The notes under the pieces: generated by a model
Databases searched by the model: none
Told to the model about the DNA's origin: nothing
What the model saw: only the letters and a program-made list of their open reading frames with translations
From: Ignavibacteria bacterium
GTDB lineage: Bacteria > Bacteroidota > Ignavibacteria > SZUA-365
Assembly: GCA_002869275.1 (NCBI GenBank)
Contig: PKTF01000405.1
Location: 1 to 64,000 of the forward strand
Direction: 5' to 3'
DNA: 64,000 nt
Shown: positions 53,997 to 62,392 of the stretch, in pieces
Numbering within the stretch: position 1 is the first letter of the stretch
Layout of the letters: each line of letters begins with the position of its first letter
Translations under genes and position numbers: made by a program

Positions 53997-54265
53997 AGGT
54001 GAATCTCGAAGCTGTGGTACATCTGCTCGTGCTCGATCCAATCGATGCGTAGATTTCGAACATGTGCCGAACGCGGACCGACACGTAATTCCTTGATGAA
54101 GTCGCCAAGCATGCCTTCTTCACCCTGTGCGACGATCTCGACATCTCCTGAAGAGGTGTTTCGCACAAAACCGTTGACTCCGAGGAGACGGGCGCGTTGC
54201 AGCGTGAAGTAGCGAAAACCGACGCCCTGGACCAAACCTGATATTCTGCACTGCAACGTTTTCAT
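53993..54265 (-). CDS. acyP: Acylphosphatase
   Basis: 90 residues, complete. The signature RISGLVQGVGFRYFTLQRA has the active-site Arg (in GFR), and GVNGFVRNTSSGDVEIVAQG supplies the catalytic Asn. It hydrolyses acyl phosphates. ATG 54265 has no clear ribosome site; the open frame continues upstream but with no family resemblance. It is the first gene of the operon with ispF, dedA, PAP2, lnt, ltaE and a thioesterase. Confidence 0.93.
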   Translation of the reverse strand: MKTLQCRISGLVQGVGFRYFTLQRARLLGVNGFVRNTSSGDVEIVAQGEEGMLGDFIKELRVGPRSAHVRNLRIDWIEHEQMYHSFEIHL

Positions 54266-54288
54266 GACGATCACGGAAACATAAGGAT

Positions 54289-54300
54289 TTTTCGCGAAAA
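54289..54300. repeat. 12-bp perfect palindrome in a divergent intergenic region
   Basis: TTTTCGCGAAAA lies 24 bases upstream of the acylphosphatase start in the 166-base gap to the divergent TldD-like gene. It may be a regulator site. No promoter in this gap could be defined with confidence. Confidence 0.3.
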
Positions 54301-54431
54301 GCGTTGCGGCGCTCCTTTTCCCCGACATCGAATCGCCGTGACCCTGCATGGAACAAGGGGTACGACAGCGGAGTTTCAGAACTCGGTCGCAGTATCTATC
54401 TTTCTCCTTTCTCGTAAAGAAACAGGATTTC

Positions 54432-55985
54432 ATGAGACGTCGAACATTTCTCCAGACAACAGCCGCGGCAGGAACGGCAGCACTGCTGCTTCCGGGACCG
54501 ACACGGGGGCGCACGAGCACGACCGAGGAACAGGGCGTCGATTCCACCTGGCTCGAAGACGCCGTCAACAGCGCCATCGACCAGGGAGCCGAATACGCGG
54601 AAATTCTATTTCGCGAAGACGCCACCGAGACGCTGCAGCTGAGAAAGGACAGGATGTATCAGGCGAGCGATGGTTTTCATTCGGGCATGACAATGCGCGT
54701 GTTTCGGAATGGAGCCTGGGGAAGCGCGTCTGTTTCTGAATGGAATCCCGGGAATCCCTCCGCCCTCGCTGCATCCGCACTTCGTTCGTCACGAATTATC
54801 GGAGGGATACGCCGGCAGGAACTGGACCTGAGCAATCGTGTATCCGATGGAAAACACGAATGGTCCACCCCGATTAATCGGGATCCTTTCGCCGTCAGTT
54901 TTGAAGAAAAACATGATTTTCTGCTCTCACTCACCGAGAAGGCGACAAAAATTCAGCAGATTCCGTTTGCTGTGGCGAATCTCTTTCTCGTCCGTCGCCG
55001 GAGTGAATTCATCAACTCCCTCGGTGCCGGGGTGCATCAGACGTTTCACTATACCTACCCGAATTTTGCCGTTACCGCGTTTCACCAGAAAAAACGTCGC
55101 ATGGATTCCCGTTCAAGCGAACGCGAAGCCCAGGCCGCTGGCTGGGAAGTCACCGGCGAATCCTTCGACAGCGCGCTCGAGACGGCGATGCAGGAAGTGC
55201 TTCAATTGCAGACAGCTGAAGCTGTCACAGAGCAGCGCTATGATCTCGTCGTGCATCCAACCCTGCTGTGGGATCTGCTGTTTACGACATTGCTCCCTCA
55301 CCTCGACCCCTCCCGTTTGCTCGGGTTAGATGGCGCTCGTCCGGGCGACCGCTGGCTCAAACCCGAGGACCTCGGCCATAAACGCATCGGCTCGCCACTG
55401 CTCAATCTGCGGACGAATTCATCGCTCGCGCGTGGACTCGCTTCATGCGGCTGGGATGACAGCGGTCGCGCCGCAACTGATGTGCAGCTGCTCCGCGATG
55501 GCATTCCTCAGATGATTCCCGCATCCGATACGCTGCCTATTCCGGGTACGATCTCTACAATTCCGTTCTCGCGCAGCGCGCAATGGAATGCTCCTGCCGA
55601 CGCAGCCATGCCCAATATCGTGATGGACTCGGGTGAGCAGTCGCTTGCAGGGCTCGTCTCTTCGGTCGACACAGGGTTACTGGTGAAAGGACGTGGCACG
55701 GTCGTGCTGAATCCCGCCAAGACGCTGTTCCGTGTGCGTCCTCAGATGGCATGGATGATACGCGGAGGCAAGATCGCGGAAGTCGTACGCGGCGTGGAGA
55801 TAGAGACCAGCGTGGAGCAATTCTGGAACGCATTGGATGTCCTCGGCGGCAGCAATGAAGCGGTAACCTCCGGAGATTTATTCCCGTCACGCGCGCTGCC
55901 GATCTGGAGTGTCCCATTCTCCATTTCCGCGCCGCCGGCACTGTTCCGTGATATCCCCATCTACTCGGCGAAGGAGTCGTCATGA
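54432..55985 (+). CDS. Tat-exported TldD-like protein lacking the zinc-protease motif
   Basis: 517 residues. It starts with a twin-arginine signal (MRRRTFLQTTAAAGTAALLL), so it should be exported folded. The TldD/PmbA fold is seen in the N-terminal domain (AINSAIDQGAEYAEI-like) and in the C-terminal GLVSSVDTGLLVKGRG and FPSRALPIWSVPFS segments. In exported TldD proteins I recall LW...HExxGHxxELDR at the active site; here the same place reads LWDLLFTTLLPHLDPSRLLG with no gap, so both zinc His and the Glu are gone. A catalytic metalloprotease role is unlikely. AGGA precedes the ATG. It is coupled to a PmbA-like gene by a four-base overlap. Confidence 0.82.
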   Translation: MRRRTFLQTTAAAGTAALLLPGPTRGRTSTTEEQGVDSTWLEDAVNSAIDQGAEYAEILFREDATETLQLRKDRMYQASDGFHSGMTMRVFRNGAWGSASVSEWNPGNPSALAASALRSSRIIGGIRRQELDLSNRVSDGKHEWSTPINRDPFAVSFEEKHDFLLSLTEKATKIQQIPFAVANLFLVRRRSEFINSLGAGVHQTFHYTYPNFAVTAFHQKKRRMDSRSSEREAQAAGWEVTGESFDSALETAMQEVLQLQTAEAVTEQRYDLVVHPTLLWDLLFTTLLPHLDPSRLLGLDGARPGDRWLKPEDLGHKRIGSPLLNLRTNSSLARGLASCGWDDSGRAATDVQLLRDGIPQMIPASDTLPIPGTISTIPFSRSAQWNAPADAAMPNIVMDSGEQSLAGLVSSVDTGLLVKGRGTVVLNPAKTLFRVRPQMAWMIRGGKIAEVVRGVEIETSVEQFWNALDVLGGSNEAVTSGDLFPSRALPIWSVPFSISAPPALFRDIPIYSAKESS

Positions 55986-57310
55986 ACGGTCTCGACCGAT
56001 CCCGCATTGAAGGTGCACTCGCAGCAGCCGTGCAATATTCCAGCGCGGATGAAGTGTTTGCCGTCCTGAGCAGTACGACCGGTGAAACGACGCGCATTGC
56101 CGATGGAATCGTCGCATCTCCGCATGCGGCGACGGAGGCTGGAATGCAGATCACCTTACGTAAGGGAAACCGATATGGAAGCATTCATACGAACGAGCTG
56201 CAGCCGGATGGAGTTCGGCGGGCGATGGATATCGCAGTCGCACAGTCCGCGATCATGCCGGAGGTGGAGCAGATCGTACCGTTCCCCTCTTCCATCGAGT
56301 TTGTCGAAGCCGCTTCCACTCATGCTTCTTCCAGGACCTCGCTCGATGGCTCCGAGCTTCTAAAGCGCCTCTCCGAGAGAGTGGAGAGCGCCGCCATTCG
56401 CCTGACAGGCAGTCTTGCTCTGTCGCACAATACCCTTTCCATAGCATCTTCCAACGGTCTGTTCCTTCATCACCCTTCCTCTTTCGTACATACACAGTTC
56501 AGGTTGTATTCGAACGACGGCTGGAGCACGGGTTACTCCGAGCGTTTCGACGATGCGCTTTCCGAGGAAGAGGTGATCGCCTCTCTGGACGGTGCAGTCC
56601 AGAAGTGCCGTGCATGGCGTGACCCGGTGGAAATACAGCCGGGTCGTCACACCGTTGTACTTGAGCCCCGCGCTCTGGCTGACATGCTCAAACCCATGAT
56701 GGAGCAATTCTCGTCTCGCGCAGTCGAGGAAGGACGGAGTTTTCTGCGCAAGCTCGACGGTTCGAATTTTGTCGGCAGCAGGCTGTTCGATGAACAGATC
56801 ACCCTGCGTTCAGATCCCCGCAACAAAGACTGCGCCTCCCTGCCCTTCACCATGGATGGGACGCCGGTTCCGTCCGCAACGTGGGTGCAGGGTGGTGTGA
56901 TCGAACAGCTGGTCCTTGACCGCTATGAATCCGCAGCCTCGGGCGGCCTCCCAGTGCCTCCACCGACCAACCTGATTATGGAGGGTGGAGCTTCCACGAT
57001 GGAGGAACTCGTTTCCTCGATCGATAGAGGACTTCTTGTCACAGGATTTTCAGGTCTGCAGGTCATCGATCCGAGTAACTGCCTGCTGACGGGTTCAACG
57101 CGAGATGGACTGTTCCTCATCGAAGAGGGACGCATCAGCAAGGCGGTTCGCAACATCATCCTTCGCGAAACACCCGTCTACCTCATGAAAGAAGTCGAGG
57201 CACTTGGCGCCGTCGAGCGAACCTCGACGACGGGAAGCTTTTTCCCCATGCTTCTTCCTGCGATGCGAGTAAAAGATGTGCTGTTCGGCGGTTCAAGCGG
57301 AATGATTTGA
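55982..57310 (+). CDS. PmbA/TldE-like protein
   Basis: 442 residues, the partner type of the TldD/PmbA heterodimer. Typical parts are RKGNRYGSIHTNEL near the start, VVLEPRALADMLKPM at the place of the TldD active site (TldE proteins normally lack the HExxxH motif here), LPFTMDGTPVPSATWVQGG and GLLVTGFSGLQVIDP. No signal peptide is visible, which is odd beside an exported partner; it may be hitch-hiked through Tat or act alone. It overlaps the upstream gene as ATGA and the opposing EamA gene by 18 bases. Confidence 0.85.
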   Translation: MNGLDRSRIEGALAAAVQYSSADEVFAVLSSTTGETTRIADGIVASPHAATEAGMQITLRKGNRYGSIHTNELQPDGVRRAMDIAVAQSAIMPEVEQIVPFPSSIEFVEAASTHASSRTSLDGSELLKRLSERVESAAIRLTGSLALSHNTLSIASSNGLFLHHPSSFVHTQFRLYSNDGWSTGYSERFDDALSEEEVIASLDGAVQKCRAWRDPVEIQPGRHTVVLEPRALADMLKPMMEQFSSRAVEEGRSFLRKLDGSNFVGSRLFDEQITLRSDPRNKDCASLPFTMDGTPVPSATWVQGGVIEQLVLDRYESAASGGLPVPPPTNLIMEGGASTMEELVSSIDRGLLVTGFSGLQVIDPSNCLLTGSTRDGLFLIEEGRISKAVRNIILRETPVYLMKEVEALGAVERTSTTGSFFPMLLPAMRVKDVLFGGSSGMI

Positions 57311-58198
57311 GCGGTATTTCGTCCGAAGCCCGTACAACTCTGAAAACATCAGTCCCCCAAACATCACGGCGGCTCCGAGTGCTTCGACCAGGGACATGAT
57401 TTCCCCGAGGACGAAAAATGCGATCAGGGCCGCGAACACCGGTTCCATCGTGAAAATGATCGCCGCCTTCGTGGGTGTCGTCTCACGCTGGTATTTGGAT
57501 TGCACGAAAATTGCGACCGTCGAAGCGAAAAAACTCAGGTACAGGATAGCTCCGACGGAAGGGAGAGTAAATGCCGTCTTAGCCGGTTCGAAAAACGGCC
57601 AGGCCGCAAAGCCGATGACCGCCGTTACGACGAACTGGTAGAACACGATCTCACGGTCAAAGTGCTCCTTGGTGAAGACATCCAGGTAGACGATGTAGAA
57701 GGCGAATACAATGGCGCAGAGAAACACCAGCAGGTCGCCGTAATTGAAATTTCCACCGGCCGGCGAGGTGAACATATACAGTCCCACACCAACGATGATC
57801 ACTCCGATCGTATTTCCGATGGAAGGTCGACGGCGCTCGATGACCAGCTGCAGCAACGGTGTGAATACTACCATGGTGCCTGTCAGAAATCCCGCCTTGG
57901 AAGCTGTAGTATGAACAAGGCCCACGGTCTGCAGGGCAAAGCCCAGACCGAGGAGAAAACCCAGCACGAGTCCGGCTCGCAGGGACCGGGGCGATGTTGT
58001 TTTGATGTCTTTCCATGTATACATTCCCACCATCAACGCCGCGACGAAGAAGCGGCTGCCCTGCAGCAGCATGGGCGAAAGATCCAGCAATGCGATTTTT
58101 GTCACCGAAAAGGTCGAACCCCAGATGAGCGTGATGGCAAGCAGATACCGGTCCGCACGAGGAAACAAAGCTGTCGTTGTTTTACTGTCGTTGCTCAT
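57293..58198 (-). CDS. EamA/DMT-superfamily transporter
   Basis: 301 residues with ten membrane helices in two EamA repeats (about 18-145 and 160-292). The first repeat shows LLAITLIWGSTFSVTKIAL, the second VEALGAAVMFGGLMFSEL, both typical. Substrates in this family are metabolites such as amino acids; none can be assigned. Its 3' end overlaps the PmbA-like gene by 18 bases and its 5' end overlaps the divergent lipoprotein gene by 65 bases. Confidence 0.9.
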   Translation of the reverse strand: MSNDSKTTTALFPRADRYLLAITLIWGSTFSVTKIALLDLSPMLLQGSRFFVAALMVGMYTWKDIKTTSPRSLRAGLVLGFLLGLGFALQTVGLVHTTASKAGFLTGTMVVFTPLLQLVIERRRPSIGNTIGVIIVGVGLYMFTSPAGGNFNYGDLLVFLCAIVFAFYIVYLDVFTKEHFDREIVFYQFVVTAVIGFAAWPFFEPAKTAFTLPSVGAILYLSFFASTVAIFVQSKYQRETTPTKAAIIFTMEPVFAALIAFFVLGEIMSLVEALGAAVMFGGLMFSELYGLRTKYRSNHSA

Positions 58199-58526
58199 GA
58201 TGCTGATGTATGCTTCGGCCTGCAGCGACGATAACGACGACCTGCTGCCGGACGAAACGTTTGAAATCCTTTACGGGGACGTATTGTTTTTAGGTGAACT
58301 TTATCGTGGTGATTCCACGCTGATTCGTCGAAGCATCGATTCATTGCTGCAGGCGCATGGCACGGATACGACGACGTTTTTCGCGACTGCTGAGACGTAT
58401 GCACAGGACCGGGAAAAGATGCAGCGTCTTTACAGCAAAACCATCGAGCGTTTTGAAAAGCTTTCGGGCAGTAACGATTCACTGCAGAACACGCGGGACA
58501 TCGGTACTCATCCTGAAGATTACTGA
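58134..58526 (+). CDS. DUF4296-family lipoprotein
   Basis: 130 residues. A basic n-region, a hydrophobic segment and the lipobox YASAC (Cys30) predict a lipoprotein. The mature part (DETFEILYGDVLFLGELYRGD...LLQAHGTDTTTFFATAETYAQDREKMQRLY) matches the pattern of DUF4296, a small Bacteroidota lipoprotein family of unknown function. ATG 58134 was chosen because it gives a sound signal; the frame is open further upstream, antisense to the EamA gene. If correct, 65 bases are coding on both strands at the two 5' ends. Confidence 0.72.
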   Translation: MASRYRSARGNKAVVVLLSLLMMLMYASACSDDNDDLLPDETFEILYGDVLFLGELYRGDSTLIRRSIDSLLQAHGTDTTTFFATAETYAQDREKMQRLYSKTIERFEKLSGSNDSLQNTRDIGTHPEDY

Positions 58527-58537
58527 CACCTCTGGTC

Positions 58538-59905
58538 CTACACTTCCCTCTCAAGTCCGTACTTGTTTATTTTTTTGTACAGATGGCTGCGCTGGATGCC
58601 GAGCTCTTCGGCGGTGCGGCTGACATTCCAATCGTATCTCTCCAACTGTCTCCGCAGAAACAGCATCTCGGCCTGATCCTTGAATTCCTGGAAGGTAGCG
58701 TCCATGGAAATCGTCGTTTCGAAATCGTCGGGACTGCCCACCACATAGCGTTCAACATCCTCCGGCAATATGCGTTCGGCGACCATGATGGCGAGACGTT
58801 CGACGGCATTCCGCAGTTCACGGACATTGCCCGACCAGTTCATGTTTTGAAGCCTGGAGGCTGCATCCTTCGTGATACTGCGCGGGGGAAGCTTGTTCTT
58901 CCGGCAGGATTCATGGAGAAAGAATGTGATGAGATCCGGGATATCTTCACGACGTTCACGAAGCGGCGGAACGTGTATCGGGATCACGTTGAGCCGGTGG
59001 TACAGATCTTCTCTGAAATTTCCTTCCTGGATTTCCGTGGCGAGTTCCTTGTTCGTCGCCGCAATGACGCGCACGTCCACGCTGACGCGTTTGTTTCCAC
59101 CCACGCGTTCAAACGCGCCTTCTTCGAGTACGCGCAACACCTTTGCCTGCGCCGGGAGGCTCATGTCGCCGATCTCGTCCAGAAGCAGCGTGCCACCATC
59201 CGCCTGTTCAAACTTGCCGATGCGCTGTGAAGTAGCACCGGTGAACGCGCCCTTCTCGTGGCCGAACAGTTCGGATTCGATCAGCTCCTGAGGAATGGCG
59301 GCACAGTTGACTTCCACGAGCTCACGATCCGCTCGCGCACTCTGTCTGTGAATAGCCCGCGCGACAAGTTCCTTTCCCGTGCCGTTCTCGCCGGTAATCA
59401 GGACGTACGCCTCGGTCGGTGCGACGCGACTGATCGTTTCCCGCAACGACTGCATCAGCCGGGACGTCCCCACCATGGTGTCCTGGCCTTCAATCTCCTC
59501 GCGCATGCGGAGGTTTTCCCGCAACAGAGACGTCTGCAGAATCGCATTGCGCAGTGTGATGAGAATCTTTTCGCGGTCGGGCGGTTTCGTCAGAAAATCG
59601 AACGCGCCTTTTTTCGTTGCTTCCACGGCAGTTTCTATCGTGCCGTGTCCGGTGAGCAATACTACCGGGATGTGCGGATGGGATGCCTGGAGGCGTTCGA
59701 GTGTCTCCATGCCGTCGAGACCGGACATTTTCACATCCAGGAGAATCGCATCGGGACGGATCTCGTCGATCAATTCGATGGCACGGATACCGCTCTCCAC
59801 GTCCGCGACTTCGTACTCTTCGTACTCGAGTGTCATCCTGAGCATGTCACGAATGCTCTGTTCGTCGTCCACGAGGAGGATTTTCCGTTTGCTGCTGGTA
59901 CTCAT
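58538..59905 (-). CDS. NtrC-type sigma-54-dependent response regulator
   Basis: 455 residues. The receiver domain (8-120) has the phosphorylation Asp57 in AILLDVKMSG and Lys in FLTKPP. The AAA+ domain (about 140-375) has Walker A GENGTGKE, the sigma-54 contact ELFGHEKGAFTGA, Walker B GGTLLLDEIGD and the sensor FREDLYHRLNV. The Fis-type DNA-binding helix-turn-helix ends the protein (WNVSRTAEELGIQRSHLYKKI). No sensor kinase is adjacent. It is cotranscribed with the upstream hypothetical gene (four-base overlap) and acyl-CoA carboxyltransferase. Confidence 0.95.
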   Translation of the reverse strand: MSTSSKRKILLVDDEQSIRDMLRMTLEYEEYEVADVESGIRAIELIDEIRPDAILLDVKMSGLDGMETLERLQASHPHIPVVLLTGHGTIETAVEATKKGAFDFLTKPPDREKILITLRNAILQTSLLRENLRMREEIEGQDTMVGTSRLMQSLRETISRVAPTEAYVLITGENGTGKELVARAIHRQSARADRELVEVNCAAIPQELIESELFGHEKGAFTGATSQRIGKFEQADGGTLLLDEIGDMSLPAQAKVLRVLEEGAFERVGGNKRVSVDVRVIAATNKELATEIQEGNFREDLYHRLNVIPIHVPPLRERREDIPDLITFFLHESCRKNKLPPRSITKDAASRLQNMNWSGNVRELRNAVERLAIMVAERILPEDVERYVVGSPDDFETTISMDATFQEFKDQAEMLFLRRQLERYDWNVSRTAEELGIQRSHLYKKINKYGLEREV

Positions 59906-60624
59906 TTCGATGATCCGGATTTGAGTATGTCTGAAGGAAGCACGTTTTCCGCCTTCTGAAGCTGCCTGGCGAAAGCCGTGCCGAGCCTGTTGATCATGAT
60001 GTCGCGAGGATCACGTGATCCTTCGAGCTTGAACACCGCCTCGCCGAACTCCAGCGCTTCGCCGGCAAAGAGACTCACGAGTTCGCTTCCGGTAGACAGC
60101 TGGAGCCAGGCAGACCCGAAGAAATGCGGGAGTTTGTCACGGTCCAGATACGATGGTGAATCGACAAACAGCTTTCCCGGCAGGGCCGCCATACGTTTCT
60201 CGAACATTTCCCGGTTTTCTGTCGAAACCGGTACAGTGATTGTCAGCCCTGTCAGCGGAATCTGAGCGGGAAATGTATAATAAGGCAGTGTTGCTATCGC
60301 CAGTGCGAACAGGGCCTCGCGTGCATCACCGTCGGCAAGATACACCGCATGCTGATAAATCGCATCCAACCGCCGCAGGTCCTTTTCCCTGTCACGCGGC
60401 GAAAGTGCCTGCTGTCGCGAGATCCAGGCGCGCAGGTGGTACGCCGTCCTGAATTCTCGAGGTATGACAAGATCACGCAGAAACAGCCAGACCGTCTCAA
60501 GCGTTGTTTCTTCGTCGGCAGCGGCGTTCGTCAGGTATTCGCGCTCCGGGGAATGCTGTTGTCCCTGCAGTTGTGCGGCTGCCAATGTCAGCATGAGCAG
60601 CAGGCAGGCGATGCGCACCCACAT
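59902..60624 (-). CDS. Hypothetical secreted protein
   Basis: 240 residues with a signal peptide (MWVRIACLLLMLTLAAAQLQGQ). The mature part is mostly helical in the first half (WLFLRDLVIPREFRTAYHLRAWI; DAIYQHAVYLADGDAREALFALA), then beta-richer with a region around YYTFPAQIPLTGLTITVPVS. I do not recognise the family. It is positioned between the carboxyltransferase (4-base gap) and the NtrC regulator (4-base overlap), so a role linked to either is possible but not shown. Confidence 0.75.
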   Translation of the reverse strand: MWVRIACLLLMLTLAAAQLQGQQHSPEREYLTNAAADEETTLETVWLFLRDLVIPREFRTAYHLRAWISRQQALSPRDREKDLRRLDAIYQHAVYLADGDAREALFALAIATLPYYTFPAQIPLTGLTITVPVSTENREMFEKRMAALPGKLFVDSPSYLDRDKLPHFFGSAWLQLSTGSELVSLFAGEALEFGEAVFKLEGSRDPRDIMINRLGTAFARQLQKAENVLPSDILKSGSSK

Positions 60625-60628
60625 GGCG

Positions 60629-62281
60629 CTACGTCTGAATCACGCCGGGATTGAACGGCGCGAATTCCGGATTGTTATCGGCGATGCTGATACAATGTGA
60701 GATAACGTCCCTGGTGTGCGCGGGATCTATGATGCCGTCCACCCACAATCGTGATGCAGCGTAATACGGACTCATCTGCGAAGCGTAGCGGTCCTGTATT
60801 GTGCGCAGCAGTTCCTGCTGTTCCTCTTCGGTAATTTCCTTGCCTTCCCTCTTCAGCTGCGAGATGCGGATTTCGAGAAGTGTTTTGCTCGCCTGCGCTC
60901 CGCCCATGACGGCGATCTGTGCGCTGGGCCAGGAGAAAATGAAGCGCGGATCATATGCTTTTCCGCACATCGCGTAATTTCCCGCACCATAGCTGTTTCC
61001 CATGATGAACGTGATTTTGGGGACGATGGAATTTGCGACGGCGTTCACCATCTTGGCCCCATCCTTGATAATGCCCCCGTGTTCGGCTCTGCTTCCGATC
61101 ATGAAGCCGGTAACGTCCTGCAGAAACACGAGCGGTATTTTCTTCTGATTGCAGTTGAGAATGAACCGTGTCGCTTTGTCCGCACTGTCGCTGTAGATCA
61201 CGCCACCGATCTGCATTTCGCCTTTTCCATCCTTGACGATACTGCGCTGGTTCGCGACGATTCCCACCGCCCAGCCGTCCACACGCGCGTACGCGCACAC
61301 GATGGATCTGCCGTAATCGGACTTGTATTCCACAAGCTCGTTGTCATCGACGATGCAGGAGAGGACGTCACGCACATCATAGGGTTTCGCCCGGTCACTC
61401 GGGATGATACCGTAGAGGTCTTCCGCGCGCCGCCGCGGCGCAACGGCTTCGATGCGGTTGAAATGGGCACGGTGGGTCGGACCGAGTTTCGATACGAGGT
61501 CTCGCACGGTCTGCAGGGCCGTGGCATCATCGGGCATTCGATAGTCGGTGACGCCGGAGAGTTCGCTATGCACCTGTGCTCCGCCCAAAGCTTCGTTGTC
61601 GATTTCCTCTCCGATGGCCGCTTTCACCAGATGCGAACCCGCAAGGAAAACAGTTCCGGTTCCCTCGACGATGAGCGCCTCGTCACTCATGATGGGAAGG
61701 TAGGCCCCACCTGCGACGCAATAGCCCATGATCGCGGCGATCTGCGGAATACCCAGAGAGGACATGCGCGCATTATTCCGGAAGATCCTTCCAAAATGTT
61801 CTTTATCAGGGAAGATCTCATCCTGCATCGGGAGAAAGACCCCGGCGGAATCCACGAGATAAATAATCGGGAGGCGGTTCTCCATGGCGATTTCCTGCGC
61901 ACGGAGATTTTTCTTGGCCGTGATGGGGAACCATGCCCCTGCCTTTACCGTCGCGTCATTCGCAACGATGACGCAGTCTCGACCGTGGACCTTGCCGATG
62001 CCGAAAACGGTTCCTGATGACGGCGCTCCGCCATATTCCTTGTACATATCCCATGCGGTGAAGAGACCGATTTCAAGAAACGGACTCCCTTCATCGAGGA
62101 GCGCGTCAATGCGTTCGCGGGCCGTCATCTTGCCGCGGGAATGGTGTTTTGCAATCGCTTTATCGCCACCGCCCTTGCGCACCTGTTCCTCCCGCGCCTG
62201 CATAATGCGCAGCAATGTCTTGAGCGCATCTTCATTTACATCGAAACTGGCGCCACCGGGCGTCTTCGCGCTTGTATCCAT
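60629..62281 (-). CDS. Acyl-CoA carboxylase carboxyltransferase subunit
   Basis: 550 residues, in the family of propionyl-/methylcrotonyl-CoA carboxylase beta subunits: two crotonase-like halves. MTARERIDALLDEGSPFLEIG, YLVDSAGVFLPMQ, GYCVAGGAYLPIMSDEALIVEGTGTVFLAG, IPLVFLQDVTGFMIG and ITFIMGNSYGAGNYAMCGKAYDP are typical, the last two favouring a methylcrotonyl- or geranyl-CoA-like enzyme over acetyl-CoA carboxylase. Its likely partners, carboxylase and carrier, are 36 kb away at 22876-24896. AAGGA lies 9 bases before the ATG and a promoter is predicted at 62312-62340. Confidence 0.92.
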   Translation of the reverse strand: MDTSAKTPGGASFDVNEDALKTLLRIMQAREEQVRKGGGDKAIAKHHSRGKMTARERIDALLDEGSPFLEIGLFTAWDMYKEYGGAPSSGTVFGIGKVHGRDCVIVANDATVKAGAWFPITAKKNLRAQEIAMENRLPIIYLVDSAGVFLPMQDEIFPDKEHFGRIFRNNARMSSLGIPQIAAIMGYCVAGGAYLPIMSDEALIVEGTGTVFLAGSHLVKAAIGEEIDNEALGGAQVHSELSGVTDYRMPDDATALQTVRDLVSKLGPTHRAHFNRIEAVAPRRRAEDLYGIIPSDRAKPYDVRDVLSCIVDDNELVEYKSDYGRSIVCAYARVDGWAVGIVANQRSIVKDGKGEMQIGGVIYSDSADKATRFILNCNQKKIPLVFLQDVTGFMIGSRAEHGGIIKDGAKMVNAVANSIVPKITFIMGNSYGAGNYAMCGKAYDPRFIFSWPSAQIAVMGGAQASKTLLEIRISQLKREGKEITEEEQQELLRTIQDRYASQMSPYYAASRLWVDGIIDPAHTRDVISHCISIADNNPEFAPFNPGVIQT

Positions 62282-62311
62282 GGTGTATTATCCTTGTACA
62301 ACGTAGTGAGG

Positions 62312-62340
62312 AAAATACATTCTCCACGTTGCGGACACAA
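62312..62340 (-). promoter_or_regulatory. Predicted sigma-70-type promoter of the carboxyltransferase-regulator operon
   Basis: On the minus strand TTGTGT (62340-62335), 17-base spacer, TATTTT (62317-62312). Its -35 abuts the -35 of the divergent ABC-transporter promoter. Confidence 0.55.
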
Positions 62341-62357
62341 ATGGGGCTCCGTATCTT
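62329..62357 (+). promoter_or_regulatory. Predicted sigma-70-type promoter of the ABC ATPase gene
   Basis: TTGCGG (62329-62334), 17-base spacer and TATCTT (62352-62357). Transcription would start about 30 bases before the start codon at 62393. It partly overlaps the divergent promoter. Confidence 0.4.
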
Positions 62358-62392
62358 GGATACAACGATGTCTTCAGGTTTGGAACAACCGT

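Noticed and set aside
62141-62392. Upstream extension of the ABC ATPase
   Set aside because: It runs antisense through the start of the carboxyltransferase and lacks ABC homology; the family sequence begins at 62393.
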